Source of the DNA: Lineus longissimus
Lineage: Eukaryota; Nemertea; Pilidiophora; Heteronemertea; Lineidae
Direction: 5' to 3'
Length of the DNA: 64,000 nt
Assembly (NCBI RefSeq): GCF_910592395.1
Contig: NC_088316.1
Location: forward strand, 1,114,001 to 1,178,000
In this document: positions 1 to 11,969 of the stretch, one piece after another
How the letters are laid out: each line of letters begins with the position of its first letter
How positions within the stretch are numbered: the stretch's first letter is position 1
Made by a program: the position numbers and the translations under genes
Notes under the pieces: generated by a model
What the model saw: only the letters and a program-made list of their open reading frames with translations
Databases searched by the model: none
Told to the model about the DNA's origin: nothing

Positions 1-540
1 GGATCAGGAAGGCAATATTTTGATTAACCATGACTGTGGGCAACGCTGTATAACCGATTGTTTTTGATTACTTAACATTTACAGGATTTGAGCAGGCTCC
101 TAGGAGACATTAGACTAAAAGGTTTCACAATGCATCAACATTGGTAGAAATTGGAGACTTTTCCTTTCTATGGAATTGGTCTTGTACACTAAAAGACTCT
201 GGTCGGCTAGAGAAGGCAGCTGAATACAGATACCCTACCGTTCCCTCCTTAAGCACCACAGGTAAAAGCTCACATAATGCATAATGGTACTATGCCCAAG
301 GTGACTTAGATGTAGCTTCGTGGCGCACCTGGTACAGGCCATGGATAGGCCTAAAAAAATCGACATAGTACATTTCTAATCTGTTGAAGTTTAAGCTCGG
401 TGCTCAATTCAATCTCTTTCATAGAAATACTGCCCCCCCCATGCCAATATTTAGCTCAATTTCCATCATAGCTGGCCTTTAAAGTGCATCTGGATATTTC
501 TCCCACCTGGATATTACGGCAAATATTGTACAAGCAATAC
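1..540. other. Non-coding, no recognised feature
   Basis: No open frame with family features and no repeat structure was seen. A C-homopolymer lies near 433-440. It precedes the GGAT satellite. Confidence 0.5.
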
Positions 541-925
541 AATGCCGAAGGATGGACAGACGGATGAAGAAAGGACGGCGGACGAAGAAAGGACGGACAA
601 AGGATGGATGGACGGCCGGCCGGATGTGTGGATGGATGGAAAGACGGACGGACCGATGGACGGACTGATGGACAGATGAAAGGACGGACAGATGGATGGA
701 TGGATGGATGGATGGATAGATGGATGGATGGATGGACAGATGGATGGATGGATGGATGGACAGATGGACGGCAAGACGGATGGAAGGATGGATGGATGGA
801 TGGATGGATGGATGGATGGATGGATGGATGGATGGATGGATGGATGGATGGATGGATGGATGGATGGATGGATGGATGGATGGACAGATGGATGGATGGA
901 TGGATGGATGGACGGATGAATGAAT
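541..925. repeat. GGAT/GGAC tetranucleotide satellite
   Basis: The core (about 680-910) is near-perfect GGAT repetition, and the edges are mixed GGAC/GGAT. Because the unit is 4 bp, all frames on one strand stay open and give low-complexity MDGW-type or HPSI-type peptides. These open frames are by-products of the repeat, not genes. Confidence 0.95.
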
Positions 926-929
926 GATG

Positions 930-1330
930 TAGGCTGAAATGCTGGCTGTGCGAAATCCCCTTTAAATGCAACAGACGTTGTTGCATTTTATTTTGTTCAA
1001 CTTCTGTCTCAAGATGCTTTTACAAACCTTACTTTAATATTCCGCACACACGTATAAATACACTTAACGCCAACTGCAAGCCAGCATATTTCACTACCTA
1101 TATGAATATAGAAACGGATGGACAGATGGACGGATGGATGGATGGAAAATATAGGCTGAATTGCTGGCTGTGCGAAATCCCCTTTAAATGCAACAGACGT
1201 TGTTGCGTTTTATTTTGTTCATGTTCTGTCTCAAGATGCTTTTACAAACCTTACTTTAATATTCCGCACACACGTATAAATACACTTAAAGCCAGCATAT
1301 TTCACTACCTATATGAATATAGAAACGTCA
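930..1330. repeat. Tandem segmental duplication, about 180-bp unit x2
   Basis: The segment after the satellite (about 930-1117) recurs at about 1151-1327, including GGCTGTGCGAAATCCCC, the CAACAGACGTTGTTGC palindrome and the CCGCACACACGTATAAATAC stretch. A short GGAT tract (1115-1147) separates the copies, so satellite plus flank was duplicated together. Copy 2 lacks about 10 bases present in copy 1 (near 1070-1080). Confidence 0.9.
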
Positions 1331-1339
1331 TTAAATTTA

Positions 1340-4300
1340 AAATTTCAATGATGAAAACCTCATGGGGGTTGTGATTGTAGTGTGGAAAGACAGTGGGACA
1401 TAGACGCCATTTGATAGCAGGTTTTGTCGGGAAAATGAAATTGGAGATTGTGGCCTGGGCGCTTTCACCTCAGAATGAATATAAGATGTAAATTTGGCGT
1501 TGAACGCGCCTGCTGTCAGTCTGTTATTCTATTATATATTGTAGAAGTTATAAACAATCTATGGCATTGTGTACAACTGCATTTCCATTTTCCTGACCTA
1601 TGTTTGAATATGAAGAGCGTACTCCTTTAATAGGTTGATTTCTTATCGTGGCGGATAGCATAATCAGAAAGAAAGACTAAAGGGATATCAGTGTATTTGA
1701 ATAAAATAATGAGGATGGTTTCGTAAAATAGATATATTCTAAATGAAATGGGTAGGAAGAATCAATGATTTATTTCCAATATGTCTCACTAGTGGTATCA
1801 TTTCAAAACTGTTGTCCGACTAGCCATCTATCTCATTAGAGACAGGGCTAAATGAAGCTAGAATGAGGCACCTCCTGATTTAAGGTTATGAGAATAGTTA
1901 AATGCAATAGATATTCTAAATACAATCTCTAGGAAAAACTGATGATTTATGGTACTGTACTTTAAATATTTCTCATTAGTGTCATAGTTTTAAAGATTCA
2001 ACTATTTCAAAATTATTCTCGAATTTGAAAATTTTTTAAATTTTTTAAAAATGTGTACAGAATATACATTTTACAAGCCATCATGTGGACAGATACTTAA
2101 CACAAATACCAATTTTTAAGGGAATTTGCAAGACTAATGACTGCACTATGCCATTGAGTATTTCATTGTTTCTAAACCAACAATAATAACAATGATCATC
2201 AATGGTGTACTCCTTTAAAACTGTCGGCTGACGATTCACCTATATCTCTACTATTAAGAAGGCTAGATCCAACAGATCTTATCAAAGCTCAAACGGCGCT
2301 GTCTAAAGACTAGGATATTAAAATGTCTCTTTGAAATAATGAGAACAGTTAGATATATCTATCTGCCTTGAGCTTTTATGAGATCAGTTCATAATTCAGG
2401 CAGATTTCCAATGTAGCAACAAAGTTGATCCGTAAAGGATTTGGGGAAAAGGTTTTAAAATGATTACGCAGTGTTTTATGAAATAAGACAAAATTTGAGG
2501 ATAGGAATATCTTAATTTAGCTTGTTGTGCATTACAAGAACCTTACATGAAAAAAACAGAAAGAAAATATTCCAGACGGTTGCTAAGTAACAGATTTTGT
2601 AATAGCTCATTTGGCAAAATTAGATTTGTTTTTGTGTGAGCTGTGTGAAAAGTATTCCAGGGTGAACACATTGGGTAAAGACACCTTCTTCCTTACCTTC
2701 TTTCCTCGCAATTTATCAATTTCTTACCTGCAATTATAAGACGGAGAACATGTTTTAAATATTTAATTTGAAGGAGCAATGAAAATCAAAATATATGCCA
2801 ATTGAAGAAATGTATGAATTCTGATTACATATTGGTAGTCTCCACCAGTAGCTCCACTACAGAATCTGAATCATGCAAGGTTTATCAATGTTGATAGTCG
2901 ACTCTGCCACTTGACTTGCTTCCAGAAGTAAGTAAAGAGATGCAAGCGGATGGATAGAAATGGATTTAAGTTGGTGGCCTCAGGTTTGCAATTATCCATT
3001 TAAGTTTTAACACTACGATGAAAGCGATTGTTTATTCAGCTCACCGTGGATAGCAAGTTGCGGAAACGTCTTAAAAGGAGTAATTTGGTTAAATGTGTCG
3101 AATTTGCCGCTGGGGAGAATTATTCAGGTTGAGATTTGTACCAAGAGATCTGAGGTGGGCATTACTGATTCGCAATATCATTCTCAGGCTTAGGGCTTGT
3201 ATCCATACAAATGTACCTTTCGTGAATGGCAGAAAGTTGAATTGGCCAGAAGCAGAAAAATAGCTCTACCAAGTAAGCCACATGTCGCAGTATCAAGCCA
3301 AACAGTTTTAAAATGTTTAAGCCGATTAACAGATAGACAGACTTCCAGCTTCTCAATACAGATCTGACTGGCTCAGCTTACATCTGAGCTAAAAAGAGCC
3401 AATCCCCAAACATTTCATGGTTTAGTTCTCCTATTCCCGTCATCAGCATCCAAAGCGTTAAAATCCCTCGGCGCTAAATAATTTCTTCAAATCACCATGG
3501 AAGCTCTTTTCATCTCTCCCAAGGCACGCATTCCGTCATCGCGGCCATGATTTGACGAGATCTCACATCCGAATCAGTTAACAGATTAAGGCTAAATTTG
3601 TGATCAAGAATGAGATGCTTTCATATCAAAAATGTTGATAACGCTCTAAAATAGATCGTCAAGAAAGAAAATTCCACTGAAAATATATTAACACAGCCAT
3701 AAATCGCATGATCTTATTTTATCTCGTTTCATTTGGTTTCACCAAAGTTGGACAGAAATTACACTACAGGGTGTCTCAAAACAATTTTACCCATTAATAT
3801 ATGTATAGTACCACAATTTCCAAGACTATCTGATAGCAAATATAAATATCTAGGGTTCCTCTATTTTAACCCAGTGCCTTTCCTGGCTGTAACTGAACAT
3901 GTCGGACTGTCGGACAGTCCGACTCGTGTCGAACTTGATACGTTTAGCTGCATAAAATTAAAGTACAAAGTGTACATTTCGCCTCAACGGAAAATGCAGT
4001 TTCAACACATTTCAGACGATACCGATTATCAATATCAATACACTCAATCTTTGAAAAGGTAGGGCAATATTGATGTGAGACTTACTTTGGAATTTGTTAA
4101 GGGAACAGATGTCCACCGATGTCAAAACCTTGATCCTGACAACGATCATCGCAAAATCAGGAGGGGTTCTCGAAAATCCCTTTATAGATACTCTTCAACA
4201 ATAGGAGGGGTGAAAAGTGAGATGCGAGCACTTCACACATGAATAGAGCCGTTGTTGTGATGATTATTGGGGTCTATTTTCAAACTAGAGAAGGGTTGGC

Positions 4301-4730
4301 AGGGATCTTGACTGCGGGGTTGTAGCTCGGCCCGAGGGGACGACAGCCCCTTTTCACTCTATGCCACATGTGCAGGGGTGGAGTCAGGGTTAGGATAACA
4401 TCCCTCTCAGTTGAATTTGTAGAGAATACGCTACACAAGGAATATCATTCAGTTAGCCTTATTGCACATATTGAAAAATGTTCAGCACTTTTTGCTGAAT
4501 TTTATGTGCGGAAATGATTTAGAAATTAAGGACATGACAGATGGTTTCAAGGATACATTTAATCTGGATTAACGACTTCAGAGAGTAATAATGCCATACC
4601 ATCTTACATGCATGTAATCAAGGAAGATTTACTGCTCTGATGATGGAATGGAATAAAAGGTAAGACTATCACCTTCTGCGACAGTTTCAGTCGATTCTTT
4701 TAGAATGGCAGGTTCTGTCTTCTATTTCTT
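1340..4730. other. AT-rich non-coding stretch
   Basis: Only short open frames occur, and none resembles a known domain. At about 3768 the text ACAGGGTGTCTCAAAA, in front of a 109-codon frame, resembles the end of a decayed transposable element, but no partner terminus was found. No RNA gene was recognised. Confidence 0.45.
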
Positions 4731-4740
4731 CGGACGGGTG

Positions 4741-4955
4741 TCAAGGTCAAGGCCATCCTCTTCACAGGTCAAGGTCACTGTGTCAAGGTCAAGGTAATTC
4801 TCTTTACAGGTCAAGGTCACGGTGTCAAGGTCAAGGTAATTCTCTTTACAGGTCAGGGTCACTTTCATTAGCAAGCAAACGACCATAGCATCAATAGCTC
4901 AAAGTTATTTTCTTTCACATGTCTGGGTCAAACTCCTTTTACTGGTCAAGGTCAC
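4741..4955 (+). repeat. 42-bp tandem array carrying TCAAGGTCA boxes
   Basis: TCAAGGTCA occurs exactly at 4741, 4769, 4783, 4811, 4825 and 4946, with a one-mismatch copy (TCAGGGTCA) at 4853. The spacing shows a 42-bp unit holding two boxes: 4741/4783/4825 form one series and 4769/4811/4853 the other. TCAAGGTCA is the extended half-site bound as a monomer by NR5A/FTZ-F1 and ERR nuclear receptors. Whether these copies are bound is unknown, and a plain minisatellite is the null explanation. Confidence 0.85.
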
Positions 4956-4974
4956 TTCATCGGCAAATCCATTC

Positions 4975-5500
4975 ATTGATCAGATATTTCTTTGGTCAAG
5001 GTTTTCATAGGTGAAGCTATTCCAGAGGCAAAGGTAATCTCAATCCCGAGAGGTTTTAGACAACTTGGAAAACTGTAACAAAAGTTCCAGTGCACTTTCC
5101 GGGAAAAGCGGCAGACCCATTGATCGATCTCGATCTCCTCATAGCTGATTAAGACGGGAGACATTCGTATCAGCACCACCACTCCAGGGACTAACGTACG
5201 CCAAGCAAGACCGTGATGAATGTATTGACATCTGACAAACTTCCTGATGAATTCCACTGATGAGCTCATAGCACGCCTTCGTGTCTGCTGGGTCATTTGT
5301 CAACTTGTGCATTTCAATATGCAATGTACCCACGAACATGTCAATTGTAATTTTGGCTTAATCATGACAACGATGCGGTGAAGATGATAATCCCTGTTTA
5401 AGATAATCCCTTGTTTATCCCGTTTGTTCCAGACGGCCGATGCAGCAGCGAGAATGACTTAACCCTTTCAAGTCTGAGACCTCATCAAGATGATGATGAT
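4975..5500. other. Non-coding, no recognised feature
   Basis: Two overlapping minus-strand frames (4973-5339) of 107 and 66 codons lie in different phases. Neither has a recognisable domain or splice context. Confidence 0.4.
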
Positions 5501-5507
5501 GATCGAT

Positions 5508-5697
5508 GAAAAATTCAACACTGAAAGATGAAAAAATTTCGAAGTCCAAATATTTTTTTCACTTGTCTTTTTTTCAGCTCAAAGTGAGCCAACATCATCA
5601 GTCCCAAAACCTTTTTGACTTTGAAAATGTCTTTGATAATAGAATAATACTTTCATTCATGCCAAGTCTTCATACTCACAGATTCAAGTGAGAGAAC
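5508..5697 (+). mobile_element. Interspersed AT-rich repeat (copy 1)
   Basis: This copy shares the string AGTCCAAATATTTTTTTCAC, a CTCAAA(A/G)TGA box, the CATCATCAGTCCCAAAAC box and TTTTTGACTTTGAAAAT with copies at 9440-9640 (reverse), 17920-18215 and 31520-31770. The last two are linked to a TACAGTGGAACCCCGG-type terminus, so the family is probably the internal part of a non-autonomous DNA element. Confidence 0.75.
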
Positions 5698-6077
5698 ATC
5701 ACATTGCTAGCTTCAAGTTCCACCCTTAGAATGAATGATATTATGTTTCATTCATGATATCACACGCCCCAAATGACACTTAGGAAAATATGTTCCTACA
5801 GCTAGCGGCACAAAGAGAACGTTTATGACATGACAAAAAAATGTCTTCTGTTGTAGAAAAGAAGACAAATCATGTCTCCTCATCTCTTGTGGCTCCTTAT
5901 CTCTTCTTCTTCTTAAATAGCCCTACACAGAAATATCCATCATAATGCAGTATATTTGAATAGCTCCAATAGCACTTCAACTTCTGTGTTACACATCAAG
6001 AGTAGGCCAATTAGGACTGGAAAATACACTGCAAAGGACCCAGGAGTTACACTTAAATCGGGAAGTTGAGATCAGGG

Positions 6078-6172
6078 ACTTATCACGGATCCTTATACAG
6101 ACCGAATGGTACACAAAATCCACCCTCTTTCTACAGAGTTTATCCACATACGTATGAGGATCCGTGATAAGT
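6078..6172. repeat. Hairpin, 20-bp arms
   Basis: ACTTATCACGGATCCTTATA at 6078-6097 is the inverse of 6153-6172 apart from one position, leaving a loop of about 55 bases. The text right of the second arm (GTTGCTGTTCTCAA) recurs near 31450 (GTCGCTGTTCTCAA), so this is a piece of an interspersed family lying next to the element at 6219. Confidence 0.8.
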
Positions 6173-6218
6173 TGCTGTTCTCAATCTCCCTATTGAGAAA
6201 TGGGGAAAACTGATACTC

Positions 6219-6392
6219 CAGTGGAATATCCATTAGCGGACACCTCTCTATTAAGGTCATCCTCTCTATTAAGGACACAAGTTTTGGTCCTAAATTGGGT
6301 GTTTGCATTCAATTTTACTCTCTAATCAGGACACCTCTAACGGACAGCTCTTATCAGTCCTGAGGGCATCCTTAATAGAGAGGTTTTACTGC
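6219..6392. mobile_element. MITE-like element (CAGTRGAACC family)
   Basis: It begins CAGTGGAATATCC and ends in AGAGAGGTTTTACTG, with the internal phrase ACACCTCTCTATTAAGG that is diagnostic of this family. Other copies are at 47976, 49176, 54040 and 54330. The termini are diverged relative to the clean 54330-54489 copy. No coding capacity, hence non-autonomous. Confidence 0.75.
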
Positions 6393-6399
6393 ACTCTGT

Positions 6400-9300
6400 G
6401 TATTGGGAACACCTGAGACCCCCAGCTGATAGAGAAGGATTTTTAAACTCGATGCGACAACTTAAAGACCATGAATAAACTTTCCAATAGCACTTGGCTA
6501 TCGAATAACAAGAAAATCTCAGACAACCAACAATTAACTGATGCTGAGCTTAAAACTTCTCAAGACAGCTCTCTAAGTAGCACTTGGCCAATGGAATATT
6601 GGATAGGCACGGCTAGCAAAGAAACCAACACCTGGATTAAAACTCAATGAGACACGATCCAACCTCTCAACAAGACCTTCTCATCTCAGTGTCACACTTT
6701 CCCAGTGCAGAGTAAATACGCGACACCATTCCCTCAACGATCTCACCAGCACACAGCGCCAAGACTTATTCATCATAGCCCCGACATATAATGCCATTGT
6801 GCAGTCGTTATGGATTTAGTTGAGCTCGGGAACGGGCAAGAGTAGGAATAGGTATCTTTCAAGGATTAACCACACAATCGGATCTTATCAAAAGCGTAAG
6901 TTATCAGTGTGTTATCATCTCGTTCACGCGATGAGGTTCGTCAGATGACACTGAGTGGGTATTCCCGGTTGTCAATGTTTTTGTGGATATAACAGGATAT
7001 CAAAATGCCACGGCTACATGCAGGTAGTCCATGTTCAATACCGTTAGCCCGGGGACATGGTTTCGATGTTGTGTTGGGACTTTTCATACAATAGGAAGCA
7101 ACAATTATTGTAAGTTTAATGTTGTCATTATCTTGTCTCCTGAGCCGTCAACAGACATGCCTTCCATCCACAAGGGTACCGTCTGTCAGAAGATCTGTCT
7201 ATAGAACTGCGCAAAGTTTTTCAAGTTTTTTCAGTAATGCTGGTGTTAAATTTAGTCTTAACTGGCTTAACTGAAGGAGATGATGCCAGGGTTGGTGACA
7301 AAATGATGTGTTTGCCCACGCTGTTGACAGCGCAGAAAGTTGGCACCCGCTCAATTCAAAGTTGCATGGTCTGCATATGAATGGTCGAAAACTTCTCTTG
7401 GGGTTTTGCCAAGAATGCCAACAATCCCAAGTATTGTTCAAGCTCTCACATATCACTTCCACTAAAATATTACACCGTTGTGCTCTCTTGTGGATGAGAG
7501 GAATTCAAATAAATCAACAATGGGGTGGCCACGCAGTGTTATTTTGATAATCTTATGGCGCTCTGGGACCAGGTTTCATATTTCTTGTTTCTTCTTATGT
7601 GAATATAGACACAGGATGATAAAACGCATACTATCACTACGACAATGCTACGATAAGCAGTTTTTCATTCACTGATAGCTTTAGGTGTCTCAAATACCAA
7701 ATGGCTCCTTTCCATCGTACCCAACACAGCGCGTGCAACTCGATTGTGCCATTCTATCTCGATCGAAAAATCGTGACCGCTGCCACAAAAATGAGGCACA
7801 ATGAATCGTAAAAACCAATGCTCAATTGCGATCGGGGTGTGTCGGAATTCAATGTGGTGGATTATAAGCAGAAGACAACACACTTTTGGAACATTGATTT
7901 CTAAATCCATGGCGGGCAATCAACTGTCAGAATCATGTTTTCGGATTTACACAAATTGATTTTTGATGGAGGCACTAACTTGTAGCACTGAATGTTGAGG
8001 CATGTAGTTCAGTGATTAGCGTGGAACATGTGTGAGGTTCACGCGTGAAGTGTGAACAAGTGACCAGTGCTTGTTGTTAATGGGTGCTACTTCATCAACC
8101 CCTTCTGTTCTATTTACTTCATATTGCCTGGTACTGCAAGAACCGGTGAAAGCTTCAACGCCTACGGTGTCCATTCAAAACTTTGAAAACAGAGGTTGAG
8201 TTTGAAAATGACCAATTGTGTAAACAGCAAATCACCTTGTTTGTCCTCCGTCATTATCAGAATTTGACAACTATCATTGTTGCAATTTACCTGCACCACA
8301 ATAAAATACAACAATGATGAACAGCATAGGCCTTTAATAAGAAAGAGAATATCAGGACCGTCATAATGAATGGTCATATCATGGGGTTGCAAGAGTTCAA
8401 TTTTTCATTTTTGATATCATTTCTCAAAATTTCTTGAGGACGATTTCTTCACCTAACCTGTGAAAAGAGGAAGTCCAAAAACAATCTCAGCTACAAAACA
8501 TCACATTATATTCCACCAAAGTGTAATGAATAGATTACAATCAAACTTCTAGCGCGATCCTGAATAACTTTCTCTGGTGTTTATCTTTCTCATGGTTTCA
8601 TTAATCAAATTAAAACTGATTCTCCACGTTCATAAAGGCAAGATTTAATTAATACACTCGCTCGACTATCTTGATTTGCATAACAACCAACCTTCACCAA
8701 GTTTGCACTTTTAATTACTGTAACGATTATTACTTTGCATAAGATCTGAAATAATGGATCCGGTTTGACATTCTATTGATCATCTCAATCTCCAAGCAGC
8801 TGCGGAGAACAGGTCAACCCCGCAGGATATTGGTTGGCACACCCGGGCCTATTCCACGATGAAAACTTATGCACCACACAATCTACTTATAATCATCTTT
8901 ACCCTGATACTTTTGAGTCAACATGTTCATGTACACAGACCAAACACATGCATGATTTTCAATAAAATCTATGAATATCGTTAAGAGGGCTGCACGCTCC
9001 GGGGTCTTGATCTTTCAATCTCCCGGCCTATCGATTGATGCTGCGACTTTTCTGAGATGACAGCTTGAATGATTGAGAGCCCTTGTACCAAACCAGACTC
9101 GTGATGCCATTTATAAACTCACATTTTTTATTGGCTGTTTCTTTGTTTGAAGCATGATTCGATCAAAAGCAATTCTTTGCATTCCAGTTTCAACACTGTA
9201 CCAGTCAGAAGTAACTGAGCTCATATTATCAGATCCTGCTGCCTCTTATGAAATCACAATTATGTTTTCTTAAAGGCACAATGCTCGAGAACGCAATGAC

Positions 9301-9430
9301 TTAAGTATAGCTGGTGCATCCAATCCTTACATTCCATTGCACACTTTTCCAAGGAATCGTTGCTCTAAATGCTTCCGGTCCTCCAGCAGCCTTCTTAGGG
9401 ACACTGTGGAGCAGAATGGCACCCATCTCA
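6400..9430. other. Non-coding stretch
   Basis: Small frames at 7199-7919 and 8162-8392 have no domain content and overlap each other on opposite strands. No repeat array or RNA gene was seen. Confidence 0.4.
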
Positions 9431-9439
9431 TGACAGAAA

Positions 9440-9640
9440 AAAATATTTGGACTCTGAAATTTTTTCATTCTTCAGAGTTGAATATTTTCATAAGTTCAAC
9501 ATTCTGAAAAATTTTCAAAGCCAAACATTTTTTGGGACTGATGATGTTTCTTCATTTTGAGCAGAAAAAAGACAAGTACCGGTAAAAAAAATATTTGGAC
9601 TTCGAAATTTTTTCATCCTTCAGAGTTGGTCGTTTTACCA
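9440..9640 (-). mobile_element. Interspersed AT-rich repeat (copy 2, reverse)
   Basis: On the minus strand it carries the family's CTGCTCAAAATGAAGAAACA, CATCATCAGTCCCAAAA and TTTTTCAGAATGTTGAACTT boxes. The ATTTGGACT(C/T)YGAAATTTTTTC phrase occurs twice (about 9446 and 9592), so the unit is partly doubled as in the copies at 18 kb and 31.5 kb. GGTGGTCGCGTTACAGGGGT at 9706-9725 resembles the family terminus. Confidence 0.7.
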
Positions 9641-9749
9641 GGGGCCTTATTATGGTAATTAGAGAGGAAACCATTTGGGACCGCCGATTCTTGGACATCA
9701 TAGCGGGGTGGTCGCGTTACAGGGGTGGTCGCAGTATACTGTATACAAA

Positions 9750-11070
9750 TACATCGCTGTTAACTTCACAAAGCCTACAGCATATCAAGAATAACTGCGA
9801 CCTTCCGATAATCACTGCATGGCTATTTGAATGAACTCATTGCTTTCAAATAGAAAATCAACATTTGCTTTGTATCACATAAAGTGTAATCTGAACAAGG
9901 GCCCCAGGTGTTATCTATTGGAACGACTATATTATATTGGGTCATTGGAAAAAACGGCCTGTCTTTTAAGAGTATTGTGCTCTTCTCCGATCAACTAATT
10001 TGAATATATTGACCAACCTGAATACATGTTTATTGTGTATATTTCAGCGGGATTGCTATTGTATGTTCCTTTGTAGATTACTATCAACCAAAACCCACTT
10101 TTGTAGATTTGTTACCCAAAATGCACACATGTTATTTCCTCTTAAAAGAATTCCCATTTTTACATGTTTAACTACAAAAATCGGAAACCTGCACAATTCT
10201 ACATCCTAGTAATGTTCAATTCCGGTTCCTGGGTATCACAAGTTTTTACCGAGAGCTTTTGTGGTAAAATCCTATTGGAAAAATTACAACTTGAAACTTA
10301 AGGGCGGTATTTGAGTGGAAAATGCCAATAACTGAAGTTGATGTTCAGAAACGAGTATTTGTCACTCGGATTTCAGGAATTGGACATACGCCACTGGTGT
10401 TGAGTGGTTTCATACTTAAGAGGGGCAATACCATAAATTTGGTAAAAGCCGAGGAGATTTAATTCAAAACAAATAAAAGATCATAGTAGCTAGTATCACG
10501 GTATATTGACACTTTCAGTTTAGTAAGATAAATAAACCAACCGGGTCTTTTATCGGTGAAACTAGAGCTTGGGAAACTAAATCACCAAGGGCTTGGATCT
10601 CAGTGAAACACCATCACCTTGCCTTTTATGCAACTGTCACTCATATCTTTATCTACAATATCAATATCAACATGCATCTTTCACCTGCTTCAGACATCCG
10701 ACACTCAAAGCCATCCAAGTTGAAACCCAGCCAGAATGTCTGGCAAAGATATTGAGTTTGCAAAGGTCTGATTGTTGCTCACCAACAAAATGGTTTGGTG
10801 TGGATGATGTCTGGTGCCGCAAGCAAGTCATGTCTGACTTAATTAGTGACAATAATAAGCTAAGGTGGGTGTCCTCTTGTTCCTGATGAAGTTTACACAT
10901 CAAAGGCAGGTAGCCACGCTGATCATAGCCAATTCGATAGCAGTTAAAGTGCATACAAACAAGTGATTTCTGTAGCAGCGACCTATTTGACCTTGCCACA
11001 AAAACCTGGGTTCAATCCTACAACGCAAACTGGCCTGGTTTGAAAGAATCATAACGCCACAAGGATATCA
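9750..11070. other. Non-coding stretch
   Basis: Overlapping plus and minus frames at 10593-10999 are mutual shadows without domain content. Nothing else was recognised. Confidence 0.4.
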
Positions 11071-11072
11071 TG

Positions 11073-11279
11073 CAGGGCCTGGTTTTTTAAAACAAGTTTT
11101 GTCACTAATGCAGGCGTTAACTACATATGGCATCATATTCTTCAGTTGAGTCAACTGGCATTGGACTTAACCGTAACTTAACTTGATGTTAAGTCTAATG
11201 GACGTAAATGAGGATATAACGCCAAGAGAAGTTAACGCAAGCATTTCTGATAAAACTTGTTCTGCGGAACCAGACCCAG
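11073..11279. mobile_element. Foldback/MITE-like element, about 30-bp imperfect TIRs
   Basis: GGGCCTGGTTTTTTAAAACA continuing AGTTTTGTCA on the left pairs with the inverse of TGATAAAACTTGTTCTGCGG continuing AACCAGACCC on the right. Internal palindromic text around 11170-11205 (CTTAAC / GTTAAG) adds further pairing. No coding capacity. A clear target-site duplication was not identified. Confidence 0.7.
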
Positions 11280-11389
11280 CAGGTCATTGAACTCACATAG
11301 TCTGAGGGTTACCACCGAAGCCATGCGAGAAGTGATTTGATTTAGGTGCCTTTGGTCGGTGTTGAGCGTCGAAGTTTTCATCTCTTACG

Positions 11390-11965
11390 TGGCTCAGAGG
11401 CAGTATGTGAGGATGGGTGATAATCAAATTTTGGTTCTTCATAAGAGAGTCGGAGAATGTCAAGGAGCCACTAGACACTGCTAGATGTCCACTGGTTTTC
11501 AGTGTCAACATGTGACTCCAACACCTCTGAATATCCTAAGCGACATGACGTCATGGGCACTCGATCGAATGACTAGGTTCATTCAGTTTGGGAACTATCG
11601 TTTGGGGAAGGGGGAAATAGACGTACAGGGAAGAGTCTTATCATCCTTTGATAAACCCTGTGCCTATCCTGTTCCCTTAAGTGATCTTTCGAACCCACCC
11701 AGTAATTGGCTATGACATTCTGTGTACGCATCTGTCGATTCCCAGAAATTCTCCCCAATGTCTTATTGATAGATGCACATGATATCATATCATACCACAA
11801 AGGATACTTTGTCTTTGTGCTTCAATGGGTTAATCTGGGGCCCAAATAGGAAATGACTTGATTTGGCAACAGCAGGTGGAACCAATATATCTGCTCTCCT
11901 ACAGGGCGCAAAGGAATGCGATGATGTGTGATAATCAAATTTTGGTTATTCATATTCGAGTCTGC
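11390..11965. repeat. Diverged repeat pair
   Basis: TGATAATCAAATTTTGGTT occurs in similar surroundings at about 11419 and 11929. On the minus strand both give a peptide like NQNLIITH. The flanks are too diverged to set exact borders. Most likely two old copies of an interspersed repeat. Confidence 0.5.
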
Positions 11966-11969
11966 AGGG

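Noticed and set aside
456-986. HPSIHPSI-rich minus frame and MDGW-rich plus frames
   Set aside because: Direct translation of a GGAT satellite.
3733-4062. 109-codon plus frame next to ACAGGGTGTCTCAAAA as a transposase fragment
   Set aside because: The peptide has no recognisable transposase motif and no second terminus was found.
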